A stretch of 64,000 nucleotides of DNA, taken from the NCBI RefSeq assembly GCF_047948215.1, contig NC_134458.1, positions 137,996,536-138,060,535 on the forward strand, written 5' to 3'. The notes beneath the pieces were generated by a model. It was not told the DNA's origin, did not search any database, and saw only the letters and a list, made by a program, of their open reading frames with translations. This stretch comes from Lycorma delicatula. Taxonomy: Eukaryota; Arthropoda; Insecta; Hemiptera; Fulgoridae. The position numbers were made by a program, and so were the translations under genes. Position 1 is the stretch's first letter; each line of letters starts with the position of its first letter. Shown piece after piece: positions 1-11,232 of this stretch.

Positions 1-2603
1 AAAAAATTATGAAAATTTGAATGATAAAAAACTTAATTTCATAGTTATCTTTTTACTTACGTCAAAACGTTTTCAATGGCTATTTTAATCATCTTTAGTT
101 ATATGAATTTAAGTTAACGTTAATTTAGCGGTAGATATAAAACAATAATACGTTTATGACTTGTATCATTATTCAATTGAAGAATTGCTGATGGTAATTC
201 TTTTTTTTTAAGCGAGGGATATAAAACCCCACCACCGACCATTGTTAAAATGCCATCAAAAATTACATTCACTAAATACATGTTTCAGTTTGGACTCGTC
301 CCGTTTGCCCTTAGTAGAACTTTGTACAAAAGAAAAATTTTGGTTTATATATTCTTGGAAATTAGTTTATTCTATAAGTATTTTCTGGTTTTATTTTTTG
401 TGATTTGGTACTTTTAAAAATATTTGTAAGATCCATCCGCTTTATGATTTTTGTAACCTTTATAAAAACATTCACTGTATTTGATAATTTATCGATTAAA
501 ATTGGACTCAAACCTTTGAACTGAAAACTTTTGTATTGACAAATATTTCGTATTTATGTAGGAAGAGCATAATAAAAATAGTAAAACTGTTTGGCGCGCT
601 ATAGTAAATAAATTGTGATTTCAAAATTTTCGTATTTTAAAATTTATTATTTTGGGAATATAATGTTTCAAAAATAAGCCACGTGCTCACTAAATTACAA
701 ATGGTGAGTTAATATTGTAAAATGTCAAGCCGAACATTCTATAGATAGTGCTAATTAATTTCAATAATCAGTATGGTATGGTATTATGAACAAATAAACA
801 TAATTAAACGTATGTGAAATGGCTTGAACCAGAGTCCTCCAACATCACAAGAATTGAGTAGGTGATGAATTTCATCAGATTTCAAAATTTAATTTTTAAA
901 AACCTTTTTTAATATATATTTTGATTCAATAAGATATTTCAGTAAATGATTCACATACCGCGTATTTTGCAGTTGTTTGCTAGATTTCCAATCAGAAATG
1001 GATAACATTTTTGTTTCTTCAACTATTTCTACATTGTCAGCCAAATCTATAGGATCCATTATTTTTCTATTTATTACCAGAATAAACAAAATAGCAAACT
1101 TACACAAGGTAAATATCGTTTTTCACATTTTCTATTTTAACTGCAACTTAATTGATTTTAATCGAGTTGTTTCTTTTTCAAATAATTAATAAGTATTTAT
1201 AACATTACAATTTGAATTTGGACTTTAATTTTCTTGATTATGCGCAAAGAAAGGAATAATATTATAAGAAACTTATAAAATAAAAAACTTATGCAAGGAA
1301 GTTTCTACTGAATGATTTTTTTTTATTCCGAGCTTTTGATTCACGGTATTTATACTTTATTATTTATAAATACAGATAACATTTCAAGCGTCTTGTAAGG
1401 ACCTTCCAAAAATATGTAATATTTAATGAATTTGTTTTAACGCATACAGATATATACGCATAACTTGCAATGTTACACAAGTAGCTTTATATTTTTAACT
1501 TCCCTTTGTATTATTTTTTATCATCTATTAACATCTAAAACTATTCATAAGTCCTTGAGACGTCTAAGGTAATTAATTCCATACACGTACGGTATTGTAT
1601 ATATTTTTTTTTCAAAAAGGGTGGAGGGTTGCTTAATACGTGGTATACAAATAAATGGGTTTATTAACTCGATCCGCTACTAACCCCTTTTTATGACAAA
1701 GAGCTGCGACACCCTTGACATTCAGACAAATTCCCCTATATTTATTTGTCTTTATTCTTTTCTTTTAAAAGGACGGCCGTCGTCGTCGTCTCTTGTTGAA
1801 AAGAAAATGTAATGACGGTGGTCTTGCCACACCTTTCTAGTTTCTGTCTACAATGAAGAATAACCAGATGATGTGGGGGCGGTTGTTACAAAACGTATTT
1901 TACAGGCATAATATATAGGTAGATAAAAGCAGTAGATATAAATATATTCCCGCCAAACTCATAAAATTTTTATATAAGATCTGTATATATTTCATTCTTA
2001 ATCAGATCCAGTTATTGTGGTAGTAGTAATGTAAAAATGAAGATAATAATAATAGTAAATAAAATGAATAAAAAGTAGCAGTGTCACGTCATAACGTATT
2101 TTTAATTCTATTTTGCTTTTTTGATCGTATATATAAATATATATTTCATCAATAAATAATGCAAACTTTCAACAAAACGGAATAAAATAAACGTGTATAA
2201 AATGAACACCTGACAAAGCCTTCCTCACTTGAAAGTCCTTTTGCATTTAATATAAAATCTATATTAGAGATTTTATATAAAAATCTAATTTTTTAGGACT
2301 ATTTCTAAAGTACACTATACAAAATATTTTTTTTCCGTTTTATATACATATTTTATTTCTCTATTTATAAATCTTCAAATATACACGACGTAAATAAAAT
2401 TAAGAAGACACTCTTTTCTCAGAATATAAAAAAAATTGGGAAAAATAAGTCACTAGATTTATACGAACTGTTTATCTAATGTGTAGTCACTAGTACCTTT
2501 CTAAGTTTTGTAAAACAAACAGTAGCCCTGGGTAAGAGATCAAAACAATATTAAGTTACCTAAAGGGAAAAATAATTTCAGGAGCAATAGTAAATAATTA
2601 TTA
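1..2603. other. AT-rich noncoding stretch
   Basis: No convincing gene is seen. The open frames are short and have low-complexity, A/T-driven composition. The only patch that stands out is about 1618-1900, which is richer in G and C and contains a short run of CGT triplets near 1780; it has no sustained reading frame and I cannot assign it. Confidence 0.6.
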
Positions 2604-3480
2604 TAACTGAAGCTGTTCGTGGACAATCAAATTCCGGCTCACCAATTTGGTTTTAGGGAGCAGGCGAACAGGATTTTTAACGTTATAAATCATGCTCTAG
2701 ACGAGAAGCAGTACTGTTCAGCGGTTTTCCTCGATGTCAGTCAGGCTATTGACAAGGTTTGGCATGTAGGGTTGCTCTATAAACTGAAAAAAGGTTCTAA
2801 CGCATGTTTTCTACGTAGTGCTGATATCTTACCTTGAATACAGGTGTTTTCAGGTTAAACATGGGGAGGTTTTGACGGATTTGTTCCTTATACAATCCGG
2901 GGTACCTCAAGGAAGCGTTCTCGGACCCATCTTGTATGTTCTGTTTACGGCTGACTTGCCAATTACGGCAGATACCACAGTTGCAACGTTTGCTGACGAT
3001 ACTGCAATTCTTGCTGACCACAAGAATCCGGCTACTGCGTCTCGTTTTATTCAAGATTATATCACTCTCAAATCGTGGTTTACATGTTGAAAATAAAAAT
3101 AAACAAAGCAAAATCAAAGCACGTCACGTTCACTCTTCGTAAGAAACACTATCCTCCTCTTTCTATCTTCAATGTTCCGATTCCGAGATATCAGGATTAA
3201 ATATTTGGGTTTTCATCTTGACCATCGACTTATATCAAATAAGGCGAAACATCAAATCTAAACGGAAACACTTGGATCTCAAGTTTAAAAACATGTATTG
3301 GCTGATAGAACATAGATCTCGGATTTCTGTAGAAAGTTAATTATTGTTTTATAAATCAGTTTTGAAACCTGTTTGGACTTACGGGCTTGAATTGTGGGGT
3401 ACAGCATGCAACTCCAGTGTTGACATACTTGAATGCTACCAGACAAAAACATTGGAAAAAATGCTAAACATATTTTGATA
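2604..3480 (+). pseudogene. Jockey-type non-LTR reverse transcriptase relic, 5' truncated
   Basis: This is a broken copy of the ORF2 reverse transcriptase of a Jockey-clade LINE. The translation reads NQIPAHQFGFRE, then FLDVSQAIDKVWH (the first catalytic Asp block), then after a frameshift near 2800-2820 SGVPQGSVLGP and the catalytic FADD box at 2989-3000. A further shift after about 3087 leads to LKPVWTYGLELWGTA near 3365-3405, the conserved block after the RT palm. The endonuclease domain and ORF1 are absent upstream, so the copy is 5' truncated, as is usual for LINEs. At least two frameshifts and several stops make it non-functional. It has overlapping sequence with the fragment at 6846-7377, so the two are separate insertions. 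Family assignment is from memory of Jockey proteins; the RT identification itself is firm. Confidence 0.88.
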
Positions 3481-4608
3481 CATAAGCAATATTTATTTAT
3501 TATTAAACAAAAGCAACTTAATGTTGTTTTGACCACCTTCCTAAGCCTATAATTTATTTGACAAAGAATAGGTGGGTACTAGAAACTACGTATTAGACAA
3601 GTTACGGAGTAAAATGCACTTTTTATTTCCTTCAGAAGCAAAATGTACATCCTTGCAAAATTCTCATATGGATATCAGTACGGTATATGGATATCAGAAC
3701 GTTAAATGAGCCTGCACCTAGCGATGCAGGACTCTTATCATGACACATCCCACCTGCTTAACTTTGATTGAAACACCACAATAATTTTCCGTACCGTTAA
3801 GTGGAATAATACACTTCTTTGGTAGTATCAACATCACGAATGTAGTATTAGTATGATTTGTAATCATCTTAGGTCACAGGCTGTTCTGCTACTCACATGA
3901 CGCTGTGAGAGATGAAACTTTGTTATTTGTCAACCGATACCTTCTGGCCGATCAAAGTCCATCAAGCATTTAGCTTACCAGCTCAAAGGACAGATCATTC
4001 AGCTTTTCTCCGCTTTAATTGGTGATTTATGCTAAGAGCAGTGGATTTTTAGCGAATATTTAGCCATTCCTTGGACAAACTGTTTAATATTTTGTGTAAT
4101 CACAATGATACAATCCAGCCTACCCGGCTACGCAACGTAGGAGTATGTAGAGAACAAAGTTCGCACCGTGTTTGAAAGTACAGTTCCCTTGAGAAAGCTC
4201 AGGAACTTCTCCAACAAGAACAAATCTCAATCGGCCGATACAAAAAATATTTTTTCTTTTCTCCAAATCATTTTGGAGTATCATTCATTCGTACTCATGG
4301 CCGAGCTATGAGCTACCCGAATTCAGTTTCCGGTACGGTACCTGGCTCTAAGAAACACATTGTTACCTAATTATTGATTTAAACAGATAAGTAGGTAAAC
4401 TACAGTTTTAATAGCGCTTAGTTCTATTTATTATGATTTAACCGGAAGTAATACGCTCATTATAATTTCTAGATAGTTTAACATTGTAACATCTAACTTG
4501 ATCGGCAGTATTTGGACAGCCCAAGTATTATTTCACCTAAGTACACTCTTCAATATATTTTTATGTAATAAAACACTGAAATAAGTAGTGTAATTTTTTT
4601 TATGATTT
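3481..4608. other. Unassigned stretch, moderately GC-richer
   Basis: Directly downstream of the Jockey relic. About 3840-4340 has noticeably more G and C than the surroundings, which in this window usually marks decayed transposon sequence. I found no reading frame or motif that identifies it. It could be the remainder of the LINE 3' end or a separate old element. Confidence 0.4.
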
Positions 4609-4745
4609 AGCCACAAAAGCTTGAAGCTTGTCGGTGGGATATGGAAGAAGAATTTTGTAGCATATGAAAAATACCATGCATGACCGGGATTCGAATCCGG
4701 GGCCTCCGGATGAACGATCGAGATGCTACCGATCCGCCGTGGTGT
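4609..4745 (-). repeat. tRNA-derived SINE, Glu-like family, copy 1
   Basis: On the minus strand the 5' part resembles a tRNA: a CTCCGG-type arm, then a B-box-like promoter element (plus strand GGGATTCGAATCC, 4686-4698). It matches the copies at 39.1 kb and 49.9 kb over the tRNA-like head. The A-box/D-arm half is diverged, so this is not a working tRNA. A non-tRNA body extends to about 4609. Confidence 0.7.
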
Positions 4746-6087
4746 TAATCTTTACGTATCAAAATCAGTGCATTGAATTCATTGATTTTATTCAAAACTA
4801 ATTTATGGTACATAAAAGGAATTATAAACTAATTCGTGTGTAAAATATTTGATGTAACTATATTAATTAAAAAAGAAATTTAAATAGGGTATATAAAGAC
4901 ATTTATATCCTTTTTTAAATAATTGATGCTAGAATATATAATTTTATTTTATTTTATTTTTTTTCTTATAACTTCTACAAATTAACTTAATGTATTTTAA
5001 ATTTAGAAAGCATGAAATTAACTTATAGACTAATATTTTAATATCGAACTATATAATAAAAGAAATAATAACAAAAAATAACACCTTTTTTAATATATAG
5101 GAATATTTTATTACTATTATAATTTAACATTCAATTTTTTAATTTTTTATCATTAACTTAAAAACATTTTAATTTAATTTAATCAGACATCAGCATTATG
5201 TATCTAAAACTACTTAAACTTTAAAAACCACATATTCTATAAATCATCATAATTGTTTAGTATGGAATTTAATATCATTTATTAGTATTAAAAAAAAACC
5301 ATACATGTGTGTAATATCTTTCTTTCTTTAACCTGGTAATATCGTTAAGCGTCGTTAGATATATGTTAATACATGGATATACGTTTAAGAGATTTTATTT
5401 ATTGTGTCTATTAATAACCATAAAAAATTATTTTCTTTTAACGTTATTTCAAACACATAACAGTTCGCTATATAATAGGATTAACGTGATTTTATAAGTT
5501 GTACGGAGTGCCTGTTGATAAAAACGTGTATTGTAAGTTTTTAAAAATAATAATAATAAAAAAAAAAAACAGGTTTAGTTTTTGTGATTTGATATGGACT
5601 ACCCAGTTTAGTGTTCTATATAATCTAATATCTTACTTAATTGGTGTTATAAATTACCATAGGGAGCCCTTGTATTAAATTTTTATTTACATACTGTATT
5701 TTAAAGTAACGGTATGTCTTCTTGGTGTATTTACATGTAACGGGTTTTTATTTTTTTGTAGATTCAAAATTCTAATCTAGATGACTGATTTGCTTTGTTG
5801 TTTTTCATCTTCGATACTAGCGAATGTATTTTTTTTAAAGATAAATAAAACTTTTTCATTAGTTTAACATGGAAAGTAATTAATGCCGATTCCTACCGTA
5901 TTCGATCACAATATTTCTTTTATTTATATGATCAGATTAAAATGGGGATCAGAGTACATTCTAACAATGCCTTACTTATTTACTACTAACATTTAATTTT
6001 TTTATTATTTTGGTATATTTTACAATGAATTGTAATTAAAATTAAAAAAAATAAAAAACTGCAAAAGAAACCATATTAGTATAACCA
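4746..6087. other. AT-rich noncoding stretch
   Basis: Very AT-rich with homopolymer runs. I see no gene, RNA gene or recognisable repeat. Confidence 0.6.
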
Positions 6088-6300
6088 TTTTTTCCTTTTT
6101 CTGTTTAACCTCCGGGAATTACCGTTCAGGTATTACTTCAGAGGATGAATGAGGATCATATGTATTAGTGTAAATGAAGTATATAATCTTGTACAGTCTC
6201 AGGTCGACCGTTTCTGAGATGTGTGGTTAATTGAAATCCAACCAACAAAGAACAGCAGTATCCATGATCTAGTATCCAAATCCGTAGTCTAACCATTAAA
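6088..6300 (-). repeat. SINE family B, copy 1 (5' truncated)
   Basis: This is the reverse complement of the 3' two thirds of the SINE at 28795-29095. Shared landmarks are the GTCGACC-containing core, the stretch reading TTACTTCAGAGGATGA on this strand, and the 3' end (CTGTTTAACCTCC on the plus strand). The tRNA-like head is missing. Confidence 0.75.
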
Positions 6301-6716
6301 AATAAAAAAGTTCACAAATCACATCTGAGTATTAATTCAATTAATTTGAACGATTACCGTATCAGTTAAATAACAAAAATGTTTAGTTTTATATAAAATT
6401 AATTCCAGTACTTTATTCTCAAGTTAAATATGTACAATGAAGATTGACTTTTATCATTTACGCTCCTTTCAGTACATACTTTTTAATCATATTAAGGGAA
6501 TAATATAACAAATAATTGAAAATCTTGTTTGCACAGCGATTTAAAAAAAAAAATTACAATTATTTTATTGAGAAAAACGTTACAATTCATTTTTTTATAT
6601 AGAATCGCAAAACATTTTTATTCTTATATTATTGAAACAAACAGATTTTCCTTTTTCCCTTTAATTTTATTAAGTTGTATGAGAAAATTGCAGATGCGGT
6701 TTTGTATATATTTTAC

Positions 6717-6749
6717 TGTGTGTGTGTGTGTGTGTTTGTGTGTGTTGTG

Positions 6750-6800
<51 letters not shown>
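6717..6800. repeat. (GT)n microsatellite
   Basis: About 84 bases of GT repeats with a few interruptions (GTTT, GTTG). The open frame across it encodes Cys-Val repeats and is an artefact. Confidence 0.95.
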
Positions 6801-6845
6801 TTTAAAGTAAATTATTTATATTCATTTTTGTCTTAAACTAAAGAT

Positions 6846-7377
6846 TGTATTGGATTGAATGGCGTTTTCATCTCACATGCTAACAGCGTGTGATACCCCG
6901 GAATGAATCTGGATAGCCGTCTGACGTGGAGGAGTTATGTCAGGGAGAAAAGGATGCAGCTTAACATTAAGATCAGGGAGGTATATTGATTGCTAGGCAG
7001 GGGGTCGCATCTATCATTATTTTACAATCAATTGGTATACTCGGCAGTCCTGAAACCGATTTGGACCTACGGAATCCAACAGTGGGGTACTACAAGCGAG
7101 AGTAACATTGAAATCGTAAACGTTTGAGAAATGTAACACAAGCGCCGTGGTTTACGAAAAACATGAAATTATAATTATCGTTATAAAATATAACGATATT
7201 ATAATATTTAAAATACACGATTTTTTGGGATCGCCAACCGTTCGAGAGGAGATACGGTGATTCGGTACAAGATACAAAATGGGACTGAACAAACATTTGA
7301 ACTGGCTCGCGGTTAACATCCTGCATAAAAGCGAGGACTTTAGGCGCCTAAAGCGACTGCATATATTAGATATGTAA
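6846..7377 (+). pseudogene. Jockey-type LINE reverse transcriptase, C-terminal fragment
   Basis: The plus-strand translation gives MNLDSRLTWRSYVREKR, then KPIWTYGIQQWGTTSESN, then after frameshifts GSPTVREEIR and a final block LNWLAVNILHKSEDFRRLKR ending at a TAA near 7377. These are the thumb and C-terminal blocks that follow the palm in Jockey-clade ORF2 proteins. In-frame stops (for example near 6970 and 7125) and at least one frameshift show it is dead. The palm itself is missing, so this is another 5'-truncated insertion. It overlaps in content with the 2604-3480 copy and with 54255-54551 on the other strand. Confidence 0.87.
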
Positions 7378-7641
7378 GTTCTCCGAAATTTGAGATGAAT
7401 CAGCTACCGTATTGTGCATCGTCAAAATTCTTCATTTCGTCTTACCACTTTCGTTGGTTCTTTGATTTGTTCCACTGTTTCTTTAATTAATTATTTTTTG
7501 TGTGATTAATAAGATTATTTTTTGGCGTTTTCTTTGCATTTTACGTTCAGAAGTTGATCAGTGTTTTTTAAACTCATCTTGTATGCACTTATTCATGTTT
7601 ATTATAAATGTATGTATATAGTACATACATTAAATTACAAA

Positions 7642-7670
7642 TTCCATTGAAATATGGAATTTCAATGGAA
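7642..7670. repeat. Perfect inverted repeat, 12-bp arms
   Basis: TTCCATTGAAAT at 7642-7653 and its exact reverse complement at 7659-7670 are separated by five bases. Confidence 0.9.
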
Positions 7671-8340
7671 ACCCCTCTCTGCATGTCTTTTTTTATATTT
7701 AAATTTACTTATTGTTTCGGTAACCTGGAACACTGCGGAAAAAAAAAATTGATTGTTTACAAATTATTTTATAAAAAAAGTTTACAAATTATTTTCACTC
7801 CAAAAACATATCTTTTAGAGAAAAATTTAATGTCGAAAATTTATAAGTAAAAAAATATAATTATAAAAAAAGCTGATAACAAATTTGTTATACTTTCCTA
7901 ACATTGATTATTTATTCTTATTTAGTGGGAAAATATACGTATATGAAAAAAGTATAAAAATGAAACAATCGATATTTTTGTACTTGTACTACGTTTACTA
8001 TGTTAAATGGAAGAACTAAAATAAATCTCACTGAAAAATGTACAACAAATAAAAAATTACCTAAGATTTATTTTTTGTGGATGGGGAGAATTATGATGAC
8101 ATTTTATTGCATTATTATTATTAAAATTCTAAATAGACTAAAAAAGTTTTAAAAATACAAAAAATTGATATTTAAAAAAATTTAATAATGCCGCCAAGGT
8201 ATTTTTTTTTTTTTTTTTGTTACTTGTACTCCTACTATGCTTAGGAAGACATAAAAAACACTCGGTTAAAAAAAAATACAATAAATAAAAAAAAAACGTT
8301 TTTCTCGATTTTTGGATAGAAGGAGAATTTAGGGGCAAAC

Positions 8341-8700
8341 CTTTTTAAAAATGGTAAGATAGCATGTACACATATACTGAGCTTAACAAAAAACGGGGTT
8401 ATATTAACAAAATTTTTTAAAAATTGATCCGAAAGAAATCATCTACCCCCTCCTGGAGATATTGACCCCCATATGTTTACCAATAAATTTCCCCACATAC
8501 AGTAATTTCTATGCCAAATTTAATCAAAATCGGTTTATCCAGACAAAAGTTATTAAGCTTCAAGCACACCAACACACGTACATGCTTACGTACGTTAGCC
8601 CCCACTTATTTTTGCTTTTGGAGTCCCAGAGTCATAAAACATCAAGAAATAAAAAAAACCCATACTCCATTTTTTGATTGACGACATAGCTTAAAAAAAA
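8341..8700 (-). repeat. Dispersed repeat, relative of 25.9 kb copy
   Basis: Read on the minus strand, this aligns by eye with 25890-26160. Shared stretches include TATGGGTTTTTT, a TTATGAC block, a TACGTGTGTTG block, and a GGATAAAC block leading to GGGGTCA. There is no coding potential. Copies in both orientations imply a mobile, non-autonomous repeat of unknown class. Confidence 0.65.
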
Positions 8701-9117
8701 TAAAAAATAGCATATTTCTCTTTTTTGGACTGTTGTTAGATTGCTTTTTGTACCTTTAACACAGTTTGAAACTTTCGTTACTCTGAAAATATTTCGTTTA
8801 AAAAACGTTAAAAAATAAATAAATAAAATGATTCGATAGTTTGTAACATCCAAGGATTTTTAAATCGAGTGAAATATTATGTAAAGAATGGAGGAGGGCA
8901 TTTTGAAAAAAATATAGTAATGGTAAGTTTATAATACGTTTTTATTTGTTTATTTTTAAAAATTGACTTCGTTTCTAGGAATCTTCCAATATTGAAATTA
9001 TTCTTATTTTGGTTTAAAATTATAATGCCAGTATTTTTCTGTCACATTTTGATATACGTACTGGTTTTTAACAAGTCAAATTTCTTAAAAAATTCTTCAT
9101 TTTTAGTTGACATTACT

Positions 9118-9142
9118 TATATATATATATATATATATATAT
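9118..9142. repeat. (TA)n microsatellite
   Basis: A simple TA run of about 12 units. Confidence 0.95.
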
Positions 9143-10865
9143 TCATTTTCACAGAATTAAATTATCTACAAATTTAGATGCAAAACTTTTTTTTTTATGG
9201 AAATTTAGTGAAGTTAATGTACGTCAGAGCTAAAAAATACTTTTTTCGACACCAATTTTTTGTATTTTACAATTATTATTTAAAGCAATACTAGAAATTA
9301 GTTTCTTTATTCAGTTTTTTAGTTCAAAAACTATATAAAACCATCAAGCTTAACTCAATTTCAGTTTCAGAATTTCATTTTACCCTTAAGCTAGGGCGAA
9401 AAATCTTAAAAATTATAAATCAAAAATCAAAAATTTCTGAATCCATTTTTATATTAATCCTTTTTCTTTATTTTCACTTTTAGAGCGTCTTGAATCTTTT
9501 TTCGTTCTTCTGAGTCATTCTCAGAATGCCTTAGAAGAACAGATATTTCTTCCACACATTTTTTTATCAGGTATTAGGGGATGTAAAACTGCCTCATTTA
9601 TTAGTTGAAGTAGAAGATTAAGGGGTAATCCAAGAGAGAAATGATGGATACTATAATGGGAGAGGAAATGTGATGTGAGTATTATTTATTGAAAATAATA
9701 ATAGTTTATTTATTTTCGTAAATTGTATAATATCGGGTCCTGCTAAGATTTATCTAATTTAGGTTTTATCAACAGGATCTCATTAACATAATTTGAATAC
9801 AAGTTATTCACACAGTACAACACAGAAAATACAATGAAAAATATACTTATATCCTTAGATAATGGTTAACGTTTTATCAAATACCACCTTAATTAAGATG
9901 CCACCTTAATTAAGATTAAGGTGGCATCAGAAAGTAAAAAAAAGTAAATAAAAAAATAATTTAAGTAGAGAGATTAATTTATAAAATTAAATTAAATATT
10001 AAATTTCAGTAAAAAAATTAAAATAAAGAAACTTTTTAATACATGCATACATCTAAGTAAGGCTGTTCCTGCCTATTACAGATTATATATTATAATATTA
10101 AAAAAAAAGAAAATAATAATAACACATAGATCATAGATTTTATAAAAGAAGGATAATAACGATTACAATATAAAAAGTACAAGAAATTAATTTAAATTAT
10201 TATTAATAATAATAATAAAACAGATGATGATGATGGTACTGAGTTTATTTTTAAATAAGCCATAAGCCAATAATTATAAGTAATTTTTTTAAAGGATATA
10301 TACCATCATTTAAATATTCAAGGTCTGTCCGAATTCGAGCTACTTACCTTAAATTATTTAGGATAAACAAGGGGTTTAATGTATTCTATATTTCTTTATC
10401 TAGGATATTGAAAAGGATATTGTTAATTACTAATTAAGAAACATTTTTTTTTTAATAGGATAGGCCGTATTAAAGTGAAAGAAAAAGAAACTTATTGAAG
10501 ATAAATAATAACAATAATAAACAAAAACAAACTAAAATAGAAAGTTACCTTTAATTTAACTATATATATGCAAGAATTTTAATCCTTACTTAAAAACGTA
10601 TAATAATAATAATAATTTAAAAGTAGTTTAATATGAGAACCTAATGACATAAAAATCCATTATCAGAAGTAAAAAGAAATAAAATATTTGAAAATGTATG
10701 ATTTTATTTTAAAGAACACATTGTTCATAATTAATCTGATATGTATCTATAATTAGTACTACTAAAGACATCATTAACACCACTTTTTAAAGAATGATAT
10801 AAAGATTTAAACGCATAAGTATATTTCTTTAATGACATTTATGTATACTATTTATTTGTAGCTTT
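9143..10865. other. AT-rich noncoding stretch
   Basis: No gene is visible. It contains homopolymer runs, short ATA/AAT repeats and the inverted repeat listed separately at 9897-9928. Confidence 0.6.
9883..9928. repeat. Tandem duplication plus perfect hairpin
   Basis: A short unit (ACCACCTTAATTAAGATG at 9883-9900) is partly repeated next to itself. GATGCCACCTTAAT (9897-9910) is followed after four bases by its exact reverse complement (9915-9928). Confidence 0.85.
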
Positions 10866-11232
10866 TTTCCTCCTTTTTTTCCCGCCACCCAAGACCAGAT
10901 CCAAAACTAAACATAAACTCGGCTCTTAGGGGTGCCATAGCCTCTAACTACCTCATCGGGAACAAAGTTCTCGCCAGATAGCCGGGAATTGGTCTTTTAG
11001 GCGACATGCCTCTAATCAGGGAACGCCAAAGGATCCCCCCCCCCCACCGGGACTTGGTCTTTATGCCTCGCCTGTAATGGGGAACTCCCGAAAGGGTCCC
11101 ACACCGAGACTAGGTCTTATTTTCCTCCTAACGGTACTGCAAGAGAGTCCCCACCAGATCAACGTTAGCGGGAGATCGAGGCCTCCCACCCCCTCCCGGG
11201 TGGGACTGCCCCTCAGAGACACTATGATGTTC
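10866..11232 (-). repeat. 3' tail of the Gag-only LINE derivative
   Basis: GC-rich sequence immediately downstream (minus strand) of the Gag-like stop codon. On the plus strand the motif GG(A/G)ACT(A/T)GGTCTT or a close variant recurs about every 60-110 bases (near 10989, 11050 and 11108), each time close to a run of C or G. This suggests a degenerate tandem 3' UTR. The distal end is purine-rich on the minus strand (GGGAAAAAAAGGAGGAAAAA), a possible A-rich terminus. No EN or RT coding lies between the Gag end and this tail. Confidence 0.55.

Noticed and set aside
6529..6810. 93-codon open frame on the plus strand
   Set aside because: Its C-terminal half is the GT microsatellite read as Cys-Val repeats, and the rest is A/T-driven sequence.
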